Assembly (NCBI RefSeq): GCF_000003605.2
Contig: NW_003144288.1
Coordinates: 98,139-150,581 of the forward strand
Direction of reading: 5' to 3'
Source: Saccoglossus kowalevskii
Taxonomy: Eukaryota; Hemichordata; Enteropneusta; Harrimaniidae
DNA length: 52,443 nt
The notes beneath the pieces were generated by a model that was not told the origin of the DNA, searched no databases, and saw only the letters and a list, made by a program, of their open reading frames with translations. This document shows positions 21,101 to 32,640 of this stretch, in pieces; the first letter of the stretch is position 1; the number at the start of each line of letters is the position of its first letter. A program made the translations under genes and the position numbers.

Positions 21101-22188
21101 GAATAACGTATACACATGTACTTTTGGGTTTACCCAGTGTCCCACTTTGACGCAAGTTATGATTTTAAATAGTCGATCCGCGTCAATAATGCGGAAAAAC
21201 GTGTCTAGTTTTACCCAAATTCACCAGTGTCGTGTGGGATAGCAGTTACGCTGGTAGTACCACGTATACGTAGTAATTGCAATTTGCAATGCTGCGAACG
21301 GTTATGGTTGGGCGGTTATATTTAACGCAGCGTGGACTTTAGGTAATAGTCACATTGCAGTGATAAGCGTATAATGACTGGTTTTAACTTCGTTGATAAC
21401 CGTATCGTAACGTGTATATGGAAATCGCATGTATTACGCATACACTCGCGATAAGTTATCGGCCCCCTCCTCTACAGTCATGGATTTCTTGCAAGTTGAA
21501 CCATCTCCCCTCAACACACAAGTTAAGTTTCTCTGAATATGAGAAAGTTTAGTTACGAGAGAAAAAATACTGTGTCAGTTTTGGCTGGTGTTACGTTTCA
21601 CTTCAACCTGTTCCATTTATTTGCTTTGTCACATAGACGTTTTTACAAGGCGCATATCAGTGTTTAATTGGAGCTACGCTCAGAGAGATATGCGGGTACA
21701 AGCACTGGGCAGCGGAGACGCGTGTATCCCAAGGGACTATGCTTACAGTTGTCGGAAAATGTTTCCGGTCCTTTGAATGCCATTCTTGTTAATTTCAGTT
21801 TCATACTTTCGTAATGTTTTAAGTCGATCGTGTTGGTTGTTATCTTTGTACCACGTGGTATACATTATTACATTGAATGTCCGAGGCGTTGTCAGTAGAA
21901 TTGATGTACTCTCATTAGTAATTTCACTTTGACCTTAGTGCTATATGATTTTACAAGAGCTCTTATTGGTTGGGCCATTCCAACCAACCACTAACTAGAA
22001 TTCGTTGAATAAATGACCAAATAAAAATCCCAGAATGCACTATTACACGCCAGTCAATGCGCGTAAGACATTGTTATAGCGAATACTCACCCAAACCGCA
22101 CAACGTGTATTTTTTCTCACAAATAACCAAGACGGCTCACAATTCTTGTTTCTCGTCCGTGTTCATCTAATTTTGGCGGTGGATATCA
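18121..22188. other. CpG-rich intergenic region upstream of SBSPON
   Basis: Mostly unique sequence with visibly more CpG than the MMAB intron before it. No splice-bounded coding segment, tRNA or other RNA gene recognised. It contains a short C run (about 19391-19404). Promoter elements for SBSPON probably lie in its last few hundred bases, but no start site can be fixed from sequence. Confidence 0.5.
22028..22043 (+). promoter_or_regulatory. Candidate Staf/ZNF143-like site upstream of SBSPON
   Basis: ATCCCAGAATGCACTA, about 150 bp before the SBSPON start codon, contains the CCCAGAATGC core of the ZNF143/Staf site known from vertebrate promoters. A core match in one place is suggestive only. 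Confidence 0.25.
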
Positions 22189-22420
22189 ATGAAAATGAAG
22201 TTTCTAATATCAACGATACTTTTTATTACCTCGATCGAAATTTCCGAAGTTTGTGGAAGTTGTCATCGAGGAGAGGAGCCAGTGTGCTGTAAGTCCCGAG
22301 ACATGAGCTGTGCCGTCAGTCAGGGTCTTCGTATAGATCGGCGATACGGCGAATGTTTTTGTGACGAATCGTGCCTGCAATCCCTAGACTGCTGCGAAGA
22401 CTACACACACGTATGTAAAC
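22189..22420 (+). CDS. SBSPON: SBSPON exon 1: signal peptide and somatomedin B domain
   Basis: Encodes MKMKFLISTILFITSIEISE as leader, then a cysteine-rich segment with CC at residues 33-34, C41, CFC at 56-58, C62, CC at 68-69 and C76. This is the knot-like spacing of somatomedin B. It ends in phase 1 at donor GTAAGT (22421). Reading past the donor gives only a Phe-rich intron translation. Confidence 0.9.
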
Positions 22421-25400
22421 GTAAGTATTTTTTTTTCTTCTTTTGCTGTATTTTTTTTCTTTCTCAACTAATTTTTTACTGTTGCAAATATTGGAATGTG
22501 GGTGTGAAATGTCTGTGTTTCATTAATACAGTGTGTTGGCGTTGGATCACGTGACTATATTTGTAGTGACGATGACCATTTAATCAGTTCGGGTGTCAAG
22601 TTCAATAGCTCTCCTACTTCACAGCGGTGTTACACCTATCGCTTACATTATTCGATGAATGTTTGAACTGCTCAATTAAACACTATAAGAACCAGCGCGA
22701 GTTAAAGTAAATACAATTCTTCGTAATGATTGTCCGTCTACTTTTTTTTTTGCCAATTGGGAAATAGTCATAGTTAGTTTTTTTTTTCTCTGAGGTTTTC
22801 TTTTAAAGCCATAATTGATTTGTTTGTTGATACCCGATCTTTTTATTCGAAGTTTTGCATCAGCTAAGGGTTCATTGATTAAACACATAGCGTACAAAAC
22901 TAATGAATTGAGAAGTCACACATGAAAGGTACAATAATTGTGAAATCTACCTATGTTCTATAGCCACGGGGGTTAATTTAGCTACCAATTGATCCATGTG
23001 TATCGTATTTCGTGTTAAATACCCACATTACAACCCCTCTAAGACCTGGTTCATTGTAACCTATCTTGAAGCTCTCATATTAAAGCGTAAAACTTACCCC
23101 ACATGGCGGCGAAGAGTGATCTAAGGTTTTGTTATCGTCCACTAAATAGTTTCCACTAGTATTTCATTGTCCAAGTATACGTGATAAGATAAGGAACGAA
23201 ATAAAACGCGCGTATTTGCGTGGAGTGTCGTTTTCATGTTTAACGGAAAACGGACTCTATAATGTTTTACATGTACGAGTGGGTTATTCGATATGTCGTA
23301 AAAAAAACTACGGTGTTGTCTAAATCGAACTGCGTTTCGGGAATTGTCACGAGTCGTGAGATATACTTAGACGGAATCGCACAACATATGTAAATCGTCA
23401 CCAGTCGCGTGTCATCCACTTCCGCGCCCTGGTGGATAAATCATCACATTTCTTTTAATGACCAGTGTACTGACATTGTTTTGCTGTACGCTTTCTCCCA
23501 GACCCTGTGATGAACCTTTACTCCGCCCCGTCCAACGCGGTCTTTAGTATATACTGACAACTCATAGAATACACACCGAAAACCACTAGCATCGATGCGC
23601 CAAGACATTAAAACAAGCAAACGGGGTGCTGTGACGAGACCCTTGGGTTGATTTAATAGTCGCACTGGCCCCCTCGTCATATCACGGCAATCTCGTTATG
23701 TCTATCATTATTAACACGATCTAAGTTCAAGTGTTACTGTAGCTGGTCGTTACAGACACTATGCGTGTCAAATTTGACTGCAATGGGTCACGAGTTCATC
23801 TATTATTGCCAGACATGATTACTGAACACTTTATTACTTGATTTTGGGCTGTGTGAATATCATTCTCCTTACTACTCGCTAATTTCTATGGTGTAATTGA
23901 TATTCATATGTCCCGATATCTCTCTAAATAATTCATATATCGCCCTGATGTCCTTTTAAATATACATATATTGCTCTGACATTTCTCTAAATATACATAT
24001 ATCGCTAATATTTCTCTTAATAATGAACATATCACTCTGATATCTCTCTAAATAATTCTTATATCGCCCTGATATCCCTTTAAACATACATATATTTCTC
24101 TGACATTTCTCTAAATATACATATATCGCTAATATTTCTCTTAATAATGAACATATCACTCTGATATCTCTCTAAATAATTCATATATCGCCCTGATATC
24201 CCTTTAAACATACATATATCGCTCTGACATTTCTCTAAATATACATATATCGCTAATATTTCTCTTAATAATGAACATATCACTCTGATATCTCTCTAAA
24301 TAATTCATATATCGCCCTGATATCCCTTTAAACATACATATATTACTCTGACATTTCTCTAAATATACATATATCGCTAATATTTCTCTTAATAATGAAC
24401 ATATCACTCTGATATCTCTCTAAATAATTCATATATCGCCCTGATATCCCTTTAAACATACATATATTACTCTGACATTTCTCTAAATATACATATATCG
24501 CTAATATTTCTCTTAATAATGAACATATCACTCTGATATCTCTCTAAATAATTCATATATCGCCCTGATATCCCTTTAAACATACATATATTTCTTTGAC
24601 ATTTCTCTAAATATACATATATCGCTAATATTTCCCTTAATAATGAACATATCACTCTGAAATCTCTCTAAATAATTCATATATCGCCCTGATATCCCTT
24701 TAAACATACATATATTTCTCTGACATTTCTCTAAATATACATATATCGCTAATATTTCTCTAAATAATGAACATATCACTCTGATATCCCTCTAAATAAT
24801 GAACATATCGCACTCACTTTTCCTGATATCCCTTTATTGGATATACATATATCACTCTAATATAACCTCTTCCTTTGATACACATATCCTTCCAAATAAT
24901 CTAAAACAAATGGTAATAGAAAGTCATGTTTTCTTTCTTGCTCGCTATTAAACATGTTTTCGATGGCAATTGATATTTATTCAATTCTGCCCGGGCAATC
25001 ACTTTGAATTGATTAGACAGCATCAATAATATTACTGGAACCACGTGACTACTACTTCTAGCATCACTACGAGTCAATGCGATACGGATGCGACTTACAA
25101 GATTGTACCTGATTGGCTAACCAACACCAACAGACCAATCAGAGAGCAGCTGGTTTGTTGAAGTTTTTTCGACGTATCGAATTCTGCCTTATACTAGTAT
25201 ATACTTCGAATCAACTGGGAGAGCTCGTTTACCTGCACATATCGAAAATGCCCCTGCTACGCGCATTTGTACTCTGCTCATGTAGCAGTATAAAATAAAC
25301 GACAGATGTGGCCTACGTTGTAACACTGCTTAAGGAATGGCGACGTTCGACTGATATCCAGACGCCCTAGTTCTGTGCAATGTGACAAAGATTCTGGCAG

Positions 25401-28400
25401 ATGTTTGGTTTAATAGTTTATCCGCACAAAGAATTCCACGTCTCTTTCACTCGGTTAGTGTTGACACAGTCTTTAATGATGTTACTACAGTGTATTGGCA
25501 TATTTGAGTGATAGTGGGTGACCGTAATGTCTTTAGGCTTCGCTACAATTATTTAAATACAGACTGTATAACGTTGATTATTGCGTTCCAGGACGCAGGC
25601 ATTTCAAACGTTGGTAAAGTGTCTGTGCATATCTAGACCTGTCACAACAAGTTGATAAATTCGAATTGCCTAATTTGGGCGTGTCTTGGAAATGATAAGG
25701 TCCAAATTGTGGCACACGCCCAAAAAGTGCATGTGTAAATCCGGCCCATACCCGGATCCTGGCATTCGATTTGATTTGAAGTTATCTTAAAGTATAAGAT
25801 CTACAATTAGTAATGGATTTATCGAACAATTGTAGGAATCAAAAAAAATACACGGGTGGTATCATTTACGGTGATATGGAGGCGAGGAAAACAATATTAC
25901 ATTTTCATGTTTGTGTTTTGTTTTGTTTTATTTGTTTGGTTTCACGTGTTGTGTGGAGACAGTGGCAAAACGTTTATTTTTACATTAATGTGTGTGAACT
26001 TTAATTGAGTATCGCACCATAAAATGCAATTTTGTTTTATTGGCGTGAATTTGTACTCTGTCATCATGACACATAATGTGAACGAGGATGCGTGTTCTGG
26101 TCTGACTGGAGTAAATATACGCTCCAACGATTACTCTCTAAACTTTCTTCTCAGTGGTCATGTTGTTACATTGCTCATGTTGTCGCAATATTGACATTGT
26201 TGTGGTGTTGTAACATTGGACAGTTCGTCACAGTGTCTTGGTTGTCGCAATGTTTATGTTGTCGCAGCATTTACATTTGCGCAGTGATCACATTGTCAAA
26301 GTTTTCACATCATCTAATTGTCACGATCACGATGATGTGAAAACTGTGACAATCCTGACTTTATCATTTTGTCACGCATTGTTGCCATTGTCACGGTGCT
26401 CGCGTTGTCACAAGGTTAGCTTTGTCAAAGTTTTCAAATTGTCACAGTGTTCGTGTTGTCACATTCAAGTTGTCATGGTGTTTACGTTGTCCACATTGTC
26501 ACAGTGTCCATGTTGTCGCATTGTCGCAGTGTTCACATTGTTCACATAATTCACATTGTCCTAGTGTTCCCAATGTCACGTTGATTGTCACATTGTCGCT
26601 ATGCCTCAGTGTTCATGTTCATGCTGTAAATAGCGAATGATTTTTTTATTCGGAGAAGTGGCGGACAAAAAGAAACAAAAATACGAAATTAACAAACTTA
26701 CTTTAAAGTAGAAAATATAACAACATACTATAAATAATATTTCGATTTTGCGTGTATAAAGTTGTGAGAATTATGTCATTGTCACGCAGACATTATTATA
26801 GGCAACGGTTTTTTTTGTGATACATTGGTCGTTCTTAGTTGATAGTTCTTTGTTAAAAATAACATTGATACTTCATCAAAAGTATCTAAACATAACATAC
26901 TGAGGAAGGTCAGAGGTCATTAAAAGGAAAAAAGTACGCTAATATTATCGACCAACTACCCTTTCTAATGTCATATAATAACCAGCAATAATACGTGCTA
27001 CCAGTTCTTTATACATTGTCAGAGTGCATGAATACTGTTTACTTTTTCTTACTGTGCAACTGTTAGGTTATCTGTCAAGTAAACAGTCATTATGTCTAGA
27101 CCACTGTCGTATTAACAATTTCGCTACAGACCAGTAAGAATAGATTTATGGTAAGGGTTAAAGCCAGGCTTATCCACTGCATAAATTAAGATAACCATGT
27201 CAACTGACGATCGTTATTTAAGCGAGGGCTGAAGTTTGCCGGCGACACTTTTATATAATGAAATACATCCACCATTCACTAAAGCTGTCTCTCACAACAT
27301 GGTACGCAATAAACTATAATTTAATGAGGCCATGCGTTCGTATATTTGTTGCGTGTTTTTGAGCATGTTAATATAATGATATTGCATCTTGATAAAAACA
27401 CTATTTTATCATAAATTTACCATAGAATAAAACCTCGCTTTTGGCACCAACAAAGCAGATTTTTTCGACGGAAAACTAGGAATCTATAATGCGCATGTTT
27501 CCCTGATTTACGTATGCGAACAGGTAATTTAAAGATAGTCACGTGTTTTCAGTAATACTGTTATGATTGCAACCAAAACATTATTTTAATTTTGCGATAA
27601 ATCACAAATTTGTCTACCTAATGACAGTAAATCTTTAAAATTTCCGATCATTCGCGCTTGGTCTGATCGTTCTCTCAACCTAGTTAACAACTACTATACT
27701 GGCACTACCACCCAGCATCCAATGAACGTTGCCCACGGCATGTTTAAGTAGGAGTCATGTTCGATTAATTTTAGCTAAAAAAAAACAACGCAAGCATATT
27801 GATACCACATGTCAGAGTTTGTACATGCACACCCGACGTGTTCGGTTGACTCGAAAATATTTATAAATGAAGAACCGCCTCAAACTATTCTATTCTATTC
27901 TGTTCGCGTTGCCAGCCTGAGGTCGTTTGACTTACCGACTACACATCTCAGATTGTTACAAGCATCAGGCACATAAAGTTTTGACCATCTTTTGAAAAAA
28001 AAGATTGAAGTACAATCATATCATATCAGTATTTACTTCACGGGGTCATGGTGAACTATAGAATTTAATTCGAGGCTCTTTAATCTTTACCAGTAACTAC
28101 ATTAATTGAATCGCACATCTTGTACCCGACCCAACAGGTAACTGTGGTTAGCAATTATGCGATGTAGAAAACTTGTAACCAACAAAACGACGAGTTACGT
28201 CAGCAGTTACGTGAGAGAGATCAGCCAGTAGTATTCTACATTCTCGCTTTAGCATAATTAGTTCTCACGGGCGCAGCGAGTAGGAATAAAAAAAACACCC
28301 CGGAGGGTCCACTTGTAATTATTTATATAATTGTATGCGATGAACCAACTTTTGGTGAAAAACACGGCCCAGGGGACCAGACTTCTCAAAAATACACTGC

Positions 28401-31400
28401 TTGAAACAAGTGTACAAGAAAAAAAGACCCCTTACTAGTTCGAAGTCATGGTAACATGGATATATCATTGCTACATTTCAAATATTATATCAAAACAGCA
28501 AAAATACGATCCTTTTCATATCTTGAAAATATAAAAAATGGACCTCTTGCCTATTTTGAGACATAATTTATAACCCCTTGGGTGCCTCGCATACTCATTG
28601 GTATAGTGACTAGTGACCCGAGGCTCTTGGAATCATTCCCACAAACTGGTTACAAGATTTTAGAAGATCGGCGTTGATATATTTTATTTAATGCCATTAA
28701 ATAATTGATACCATATCATGTTTCGTAGAAAGTAATTCACCAATAGCTACATATTCCCTGGATTTACTTGTAAACGTCATGCGCGCGCTGATGTTCGTGT
28801 CACATTGCCTTCTGTTATTTTATTTTGTTAGGTAATTTCAACCATAACGTTTAGATGGGGGGGGGGGGTGTCACGTGCACATGCAGCAGACGGCCGTAGT
28901 ATGTAGCCACAGTCAGCTGGCGCACAAGTGATAATAATAAATTAATACGATATTTACTATATGGGGCCGCCATCTTGAATACGGCATGAAACTAAATAAA
29001 GAGACAAGTTATGAAACGCGTTTTTCAGATTCTTACAAATCAGGAAAAATACGAATCTTTCACAGCCAAACGATCCGTTGGGATAATATTAAGTCAACCA
29101 CCAACAAAATTCGGCCGTATCCATCGTTTTATGTAGAAAAAATCCCTTGCATACGAAAACCTAATTACAGAAGAACATAGAACACTTTCCCGGGGTATTT
29201 GAAACCGAAATTGTCATCTAACTGTAAGGCCGTCACCGATTGGCTGCTAAATGGGTATGACTATTTTTGGTTTCAAATACCCCAGGATAGTGTTCAACGT
29301 TCTTCGTGTAATTAGTTGTTCGTATGCAAGGGATTTTTTCACAGAAAAACGACGAAATCGGCCGAATGTTGTTAGCGGTTGACTTAATATTATCCCAATG
29401 GATCGTTTGGCTGTGAAAGATTCGTATTTTTTATTCAGCGTGCGTTGTGTATCGTCAATTCCCGTGCGTGTGCAGGTGACGACCCATCCGATTTAATATA
29501 TATGTGTTTTTATAGCATCTGACTGCCAAGTATCGGATTGGTCCCATTGGAGTGGATGTAGTGTTCTGTGTGGCATTGGTTACAGTGAACGCCAACGATT
29601 CAGACAGAAACTATCGGAGAATGGTGGCGTCGATTGTCCTCCCCTGATACAACGTAGAGGGTGCTATGCTGGATACTGTGAAACTAACGAGCTTATGTCA
29701 AATGGTAAATACGTTTACATTCACATGTTATGTTGTTGTTTGCCAGTTGACGGCGCTTTGTTGTGATGCTTACTACATAGAATAGAATTTATTTCTATGG
29801 AGGGCATTTCTGTTATTGCTCATAGCCTAAAATTGCAATGGAAATCCTTAATTATTTGACTGTACTTTGCTTTTGAAATAGTTGTATTTAAGCATAATAA
29901 TCAAATGAAAATAGAATTTATGCAATAGCTTTTTCTGATATCAAGCAGTGAGATGACGCATGTTGAGCGTTTTATGTAAACATAAGTGGAGCAACTGATG
30001 AATACTTAATTTGTATTGCGTAGATAAGAACTTAGCACAATCCTGCACATTGTTAGAACTGTTATGTAAACATTATCACAAAAATGTATACTCTAATTTG
30101 TTTGTGTTTTTTTCACATTTTTGAACATAATTGTACCGGTAGTTTAGGTTTGATACCATTATTTAAGCTAATAAATATTTGGAATTGATTGACCAAAGAA
30201 GCACCATAAAACGAGTCACATTCACACATTGTAATTTGAAGTTTGTAGACATGGACATCATACTGTCATTTGAGCATTGGAAACCGAACACAATATTGAA
30301 AATCAGTACTGTATACTGTATATCTATTTGGAAAGAATGCATCAATGAATATAGATATATCAATTAAAGCAGACGTGTTAAACAATCTCATTTGATATGT
30401 TGCAATGTAACTGATATTACTATGGAATGTCCCTGCTATATACTAGTATAGTAAAGCAGTGGTTGACTCGCTTATTTTGTAGGTATTGCAATGATTCTGC
30501 CATCTCAGTTTGGAAAGGCTAGGCTAAAGAATAATAAAATTGGACCATATAGACGAAAAGAACGACATCCAAGGTAATTCCATGCCCCTTAATTCAATAA
30601 CTTTGTTTGAAGCATAATCACATTCCTCCCCAATGTGCATACTCATAATGGGAGACAAGATGTGAAACTATCCTATATTCATCACATTAATTACTATGTA
30701 CTGCATTTTACATGTCAATTCATGTCTTATTTATTCCAGTCACTGTGTATACGTCACCATTACAAGCGTGCACAGAAACTGTGTGAATGTACGCAAACAA
30801 CAATGGACAGAAATGATTAGAAAAGGTAAATAATAAACTTGTTTTAAACTCAAAATGCTCTCCTTCTTTATAAAAGCCTGCTTGTAATTTCCCACAGGTC
30901 ACCTGGCAATATTTTATTTTCAACATTGATTTCAGTATAGTAAAACTAATCTGTTGCGCAGCGGTCAAACCCAGCTCATTTTCCCTGTTAATGGGTGAAC
31001 AATAACTACTCATCAGTCAATAGTAATTTGGATTGCACTGAATTTTAAAACAATATTGAGCAAAATATCGTTCATACATTTTTTCTAGAACAAGGTAACA
31101 CAACACACTTTTATTTAGAGTATACTTGTATTCGGATCTTACACATATTACATTACAGATAAATATATCATGTGAGACATGATATATTGCTTCACCTTAG
31201 ATTATAAATAAAAATGCTCAGATTGTAGGAAATGTCAGTGAACCTACCAGGTATTGTGAAAAAGTTCTAAAGCAGACATGGCCACCCCTGATGACTTAAA
31301 AAATACTTTGACCACAAAAGTTCATTGAATAAAATTAGTAGGTGGGTATGCACTGTAGCTGTATTACAGCCATCAAATGGGTCTTACGATCATTTTAACA

Positions 31401-31930
31401 ACATGCCGTTTTTGCAACCTTGATTAATATAAGTTTCATACAGTGAAAGACACAGGGCTTTCATTCAAATTCAAACATTCAATAGTGATTGGCTAAACAG
31501 TGTCTATGCCCATAATATGCGCATATGCCTTCCTGTGAAATAGCTACAACTACTCACAAAATTTGGCTATTTTTTGTTCCAAACTTCTGAAGGAAAGTGC
31601 AGACTATAAACAGGACTATTTTGTGAATTTGTGATAAAAAAAATAGAACTGGTGGTGAAAAGGTTAAAATGCTGTTAAGTACCAAACATTCTAGCTGACC
31701 GTAACTTAATACAAATACTTTTCTCATCACTTACAGATATGATGGTATGTGTTGAATGTCAGACCCCAGCCATGATGGACACGATGAGTCACTGTAAAGG
31801 TGAAGGCAGCCCAGGCTCCACAACGTTATGGAGTGCTATTGGTACTATGGGTTGTCGTGGTAGCTGGCAACAAGAATCAGTCAACCAAACATGCACCTGT
31901 GATACCGGATATGATTTTATATTTGTATAA
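22189..31930 (+). CDS. SBSPON: Somatomedin B and thrombospondin type 1 domain-containing protein (SBSPON-like), complete
   Basis: A secreted, probably extracellular-matrix protein; the biochemical role of this family is poorly known. Five exons (22189-22420, 29516-29704, 30483-30573, 30740-30825, 31737-31930) join in frame to 792 bp, 263 residues plus stop, practically the length of human SBSPON. Residues 1-21 form a hydrophobic signal peptide. Residues 22-77 carry the crowded cysteines of a somatomedin B domain (CC at 33-34 and 68-69). Residues 78-140 form a TSP1 repeat with WSHW at 86-89 and C92/C96. The C-terminal part has CVECQTPAMM and ends near CDTGYDFIFV. All introns are GT-AG, with junction phases 1, 1, 2, 1. 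The first ATG is chosen because it starts the hydrophobic leader; M3 is an alternative. Confidence 0.9.
23899..24893. repeat. 124-bp satellite made of four ~31-bp subunits
   Basis: About seven copies of a 124-bp unit, clearest between 23950 and 24790, with degenerate edges. Each unit divides into four related subunits of 29-32 bp, each built on a frame like ATATCTCTCTAAATAATTC then ATATATCGC. Adjacent 124-bp copies are far more alike than the four subunits are to each other, a higher-order repeat structure. Minus-strand open frames recurring every 124 bp are by-products. Confidence 0.92.
26150..26620. repeat. Degenerate TTGTCACA-rich minisatellite
   Basis: Irregular iterations of TGTTGTCACATTG and CACAGTGTTCA with spacing of about 12-24 bp. 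No stable period. Overlapping open frames of 72-103 codons are low-complexity His/Cys/Ser/Val translations and not genes. Confidence 0.7.
28857..28868. repeat. G homopolymer run
   Basis: Roughly twelve consecutive G residues within SBSPON intron 1; length may be unreliable in a draft assembly. Confidence 0.8.
29045..29432. mobile_element. Long foldback (inverted repeat) before SBSPON exon 2
   Basis: Two arms of about 166 bp (29045-29210 and 29265-29432) are inverted copies of one another with few mismatches, around a loop of about 55 bp. Matching pieces include ATACGAATCTTTCACAGCC against GGCTGTGAAAGATTCGTAT, and AAATCCCTTGCATACGAA against TTCGTATGCAAGGGATTT. No transposase frame and no clear target duplication. 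The element ends 83 bp before exon 2, so a transcript would carry a long hairpin next to the acceptor. Probably a foldback or MITE-type insertion. Confidence 0.85.
29516..29704 (+). CDS. SBSPON: SBSPON exon 2: thrombospondin type 1 repeat
   Basis: A symmetric phase 1-1 exon of 189 bp that encodes the whole TSP1 repeat, the usual arrangement for this mobile domain. Visible features are DCQVSDWSHWSGCSVLCGIG, an arginine-rich strand around RQRFRQK, and cysteines at VDCPP, RGCYAG and YCE. The WxxW pair is the usual C-mannosylation motif; modification itself is not shown by sequence. Confidence 0.92.
29705..30482. other. SBSPON intron 2
   Basis: 778 bp, GTAAAT to TTTTGTAG. AT-rich, with no gene or repeat family recognised. 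CpG density drops over this interval. Confidence 0.6.
30483..30573 (+). CDS. SBSPON: SBSPON exon 3
   Basis: 91 bp, phase 1 to 2. Encodes GIAMILPSQFGKARLKNNKI followed by a basic stretch (GPYRRKERHP). The ILP...ARLKN segment fits the region after the TSP1 repeat in vertebrate SBSPON. The basic stretch could bind glycosaminoglycan or be cleaved, but that is inference. Confidence 0.85.
30740..30825 (+). CDS. SBSPON: SBSPON exon 4
   Basis: 86 bp, phase 2 to 1, between acceptor TTATTCCAG and donor GTAAAT. Encodes HCVYVTITSVHRNCVNVRKQ and QWTEMIRK. The reading frame is fixed by the total 792-bp open frame and by cysteines consistent with a beta-rich C-terminal domain. Confidence 0.85.
30826..31736. 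other. SBSPON intron 4
   Basis: 911 bp with no gene seen. It contains a partial family E MITE (about 31545-31667) near its 3' end. Confidence 0.6.
31545..31667. mobile_element. TTAA-type MITE (family E), truncated copy 3
   Basis: The right end CTGGTGGTGAAAAGG is followed by TTAA at 31664-31667. The interior GTGCAGACTATAAA and TTGTGAATTTGTGAT blocks match the copy near 49620. The left terminus is degraded or truncated. Confidence 0.6.
31737..31930 (+). CDS. SBSPON: SBSPON terminal exon
   Basis: Begins in phase 1 after TTACAG and encodes DMMVCVECQTPAMMDTMSHC, then a segment with GEGSPGSTTLWSAIGTMGC and the end CTCDTGYDFIFV, stop TAA at 31928-31930. The CVECQ...HC...GC...CTC cysteine pattern and the GYDFIFV ending fit vertebrate SBSPON C-termini. 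A minisatellite starts only a few bases after the stop. Confidence 0.9.
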
Positions 31931-31936
31931 GTCACA

Positions 31937-32640
31937 TCATATGGCATGTAGATATCAAATCTTCACACAATGTGATGTCATATGGCATGTAGATATCAAA
32001 TCTTCACACAATGTGATGTCATATGGCATATAGATATCAAATCTTCACACAATGTGATGTCATATGGCATGTAGATATCATATCTTCACACAATGTCATA
32101 TGGCATGTAGATATCAAATCTTCACACAATGTCATATGGCATGTAGATATCAAATCTTCACACAATGTGATGTCATATGGCATGTAGATATCATTTCTTC
32201 GCACAATGTGATGTCATATGGCATGTAGATATCAAATCTTCACACAATGTGATGTCATATATGGCATGTAGATATCAAATCTTTACACAATGTGATGTCA
32301 TATGGCATGTAGATATCATATCTTCACACAATGTCATATGGCATGTAGATATCAAATCTTCACACAATGTCATATGGCATGTAGATATCAAATCTTCACA
32401 CAATGTGATGTCATACGTGGCATGTAGATATCAAATCTTCACACAATGTGATGTCATATGGCATGTAGATATATCTTCACACAATGTCATATGGCATGTA
32501 GATATCAAATCTTCACACAATGTCATATGGCATGTAGATATCAAATCTTTACACAATGTGATGTCATATGGCATGTAGATATCATTTTTCCACACAATGT
32601 TATATGGCATGTAGATATCATTTCTTCACACAATGTATAT
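31937..32640. repeat. 41/36-bp minisatellite directly after the SBSPON stop codon
   Basis: About 18 units built on TGGCATGTAGATATCAAATC and TTCACACAATG. Long units (41 bp) carry an extra GATGT lacking in short units (36 bp). Long and short units alternate in blocks that recur, so the array grew by multi-unit exchange. It begins about 6 bp after the stop and so almost certainly lies in the 3' UTR. Open frames of 63-133 codons through it are repeat translations. Confidence 0.93.

Larger units (their letters stand above)
22421..29515. other. SBSPON intron 1 (7.1 kb)
   Basis: Bounded by GTAAGT and TTTTTATAG. It holds a 124-bp satellite (23899-24893), a degenerate GTCACA-rich array (26150-26620), a G run (about 28857-28868) and a long foldback repeat (29045-29432). 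The remainder is unique, comparatively CpG-rich and without recognisable genes. Short open frames in it show no domain or splice support. Confidence 0.75.

Noticed and set aside
23956-24779. Series of ~62-67-codon minus-strand frames every 124 bp
   Set aside because: The regular spacing equals the satellite period; near-identical repeats, not a gene family.
26092-26640. Overlapping 72-103-codon His/Cys-rich frames
   Set aside because: Low-complexity translation of the TTGTCACA-rich array.
28986-29180. 64-codon frame upstream of SBSPON exon 2
   Set aside because: Lies mostly in the left arm of the foldback repeat; no splice or domain support.
32177-32578. 133-codon frame after the SBSPON stop
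   Set aside because: Translation of the 41/36-bp minisatellite; the SBSPON frame already ends at a family-typical C-terminus.
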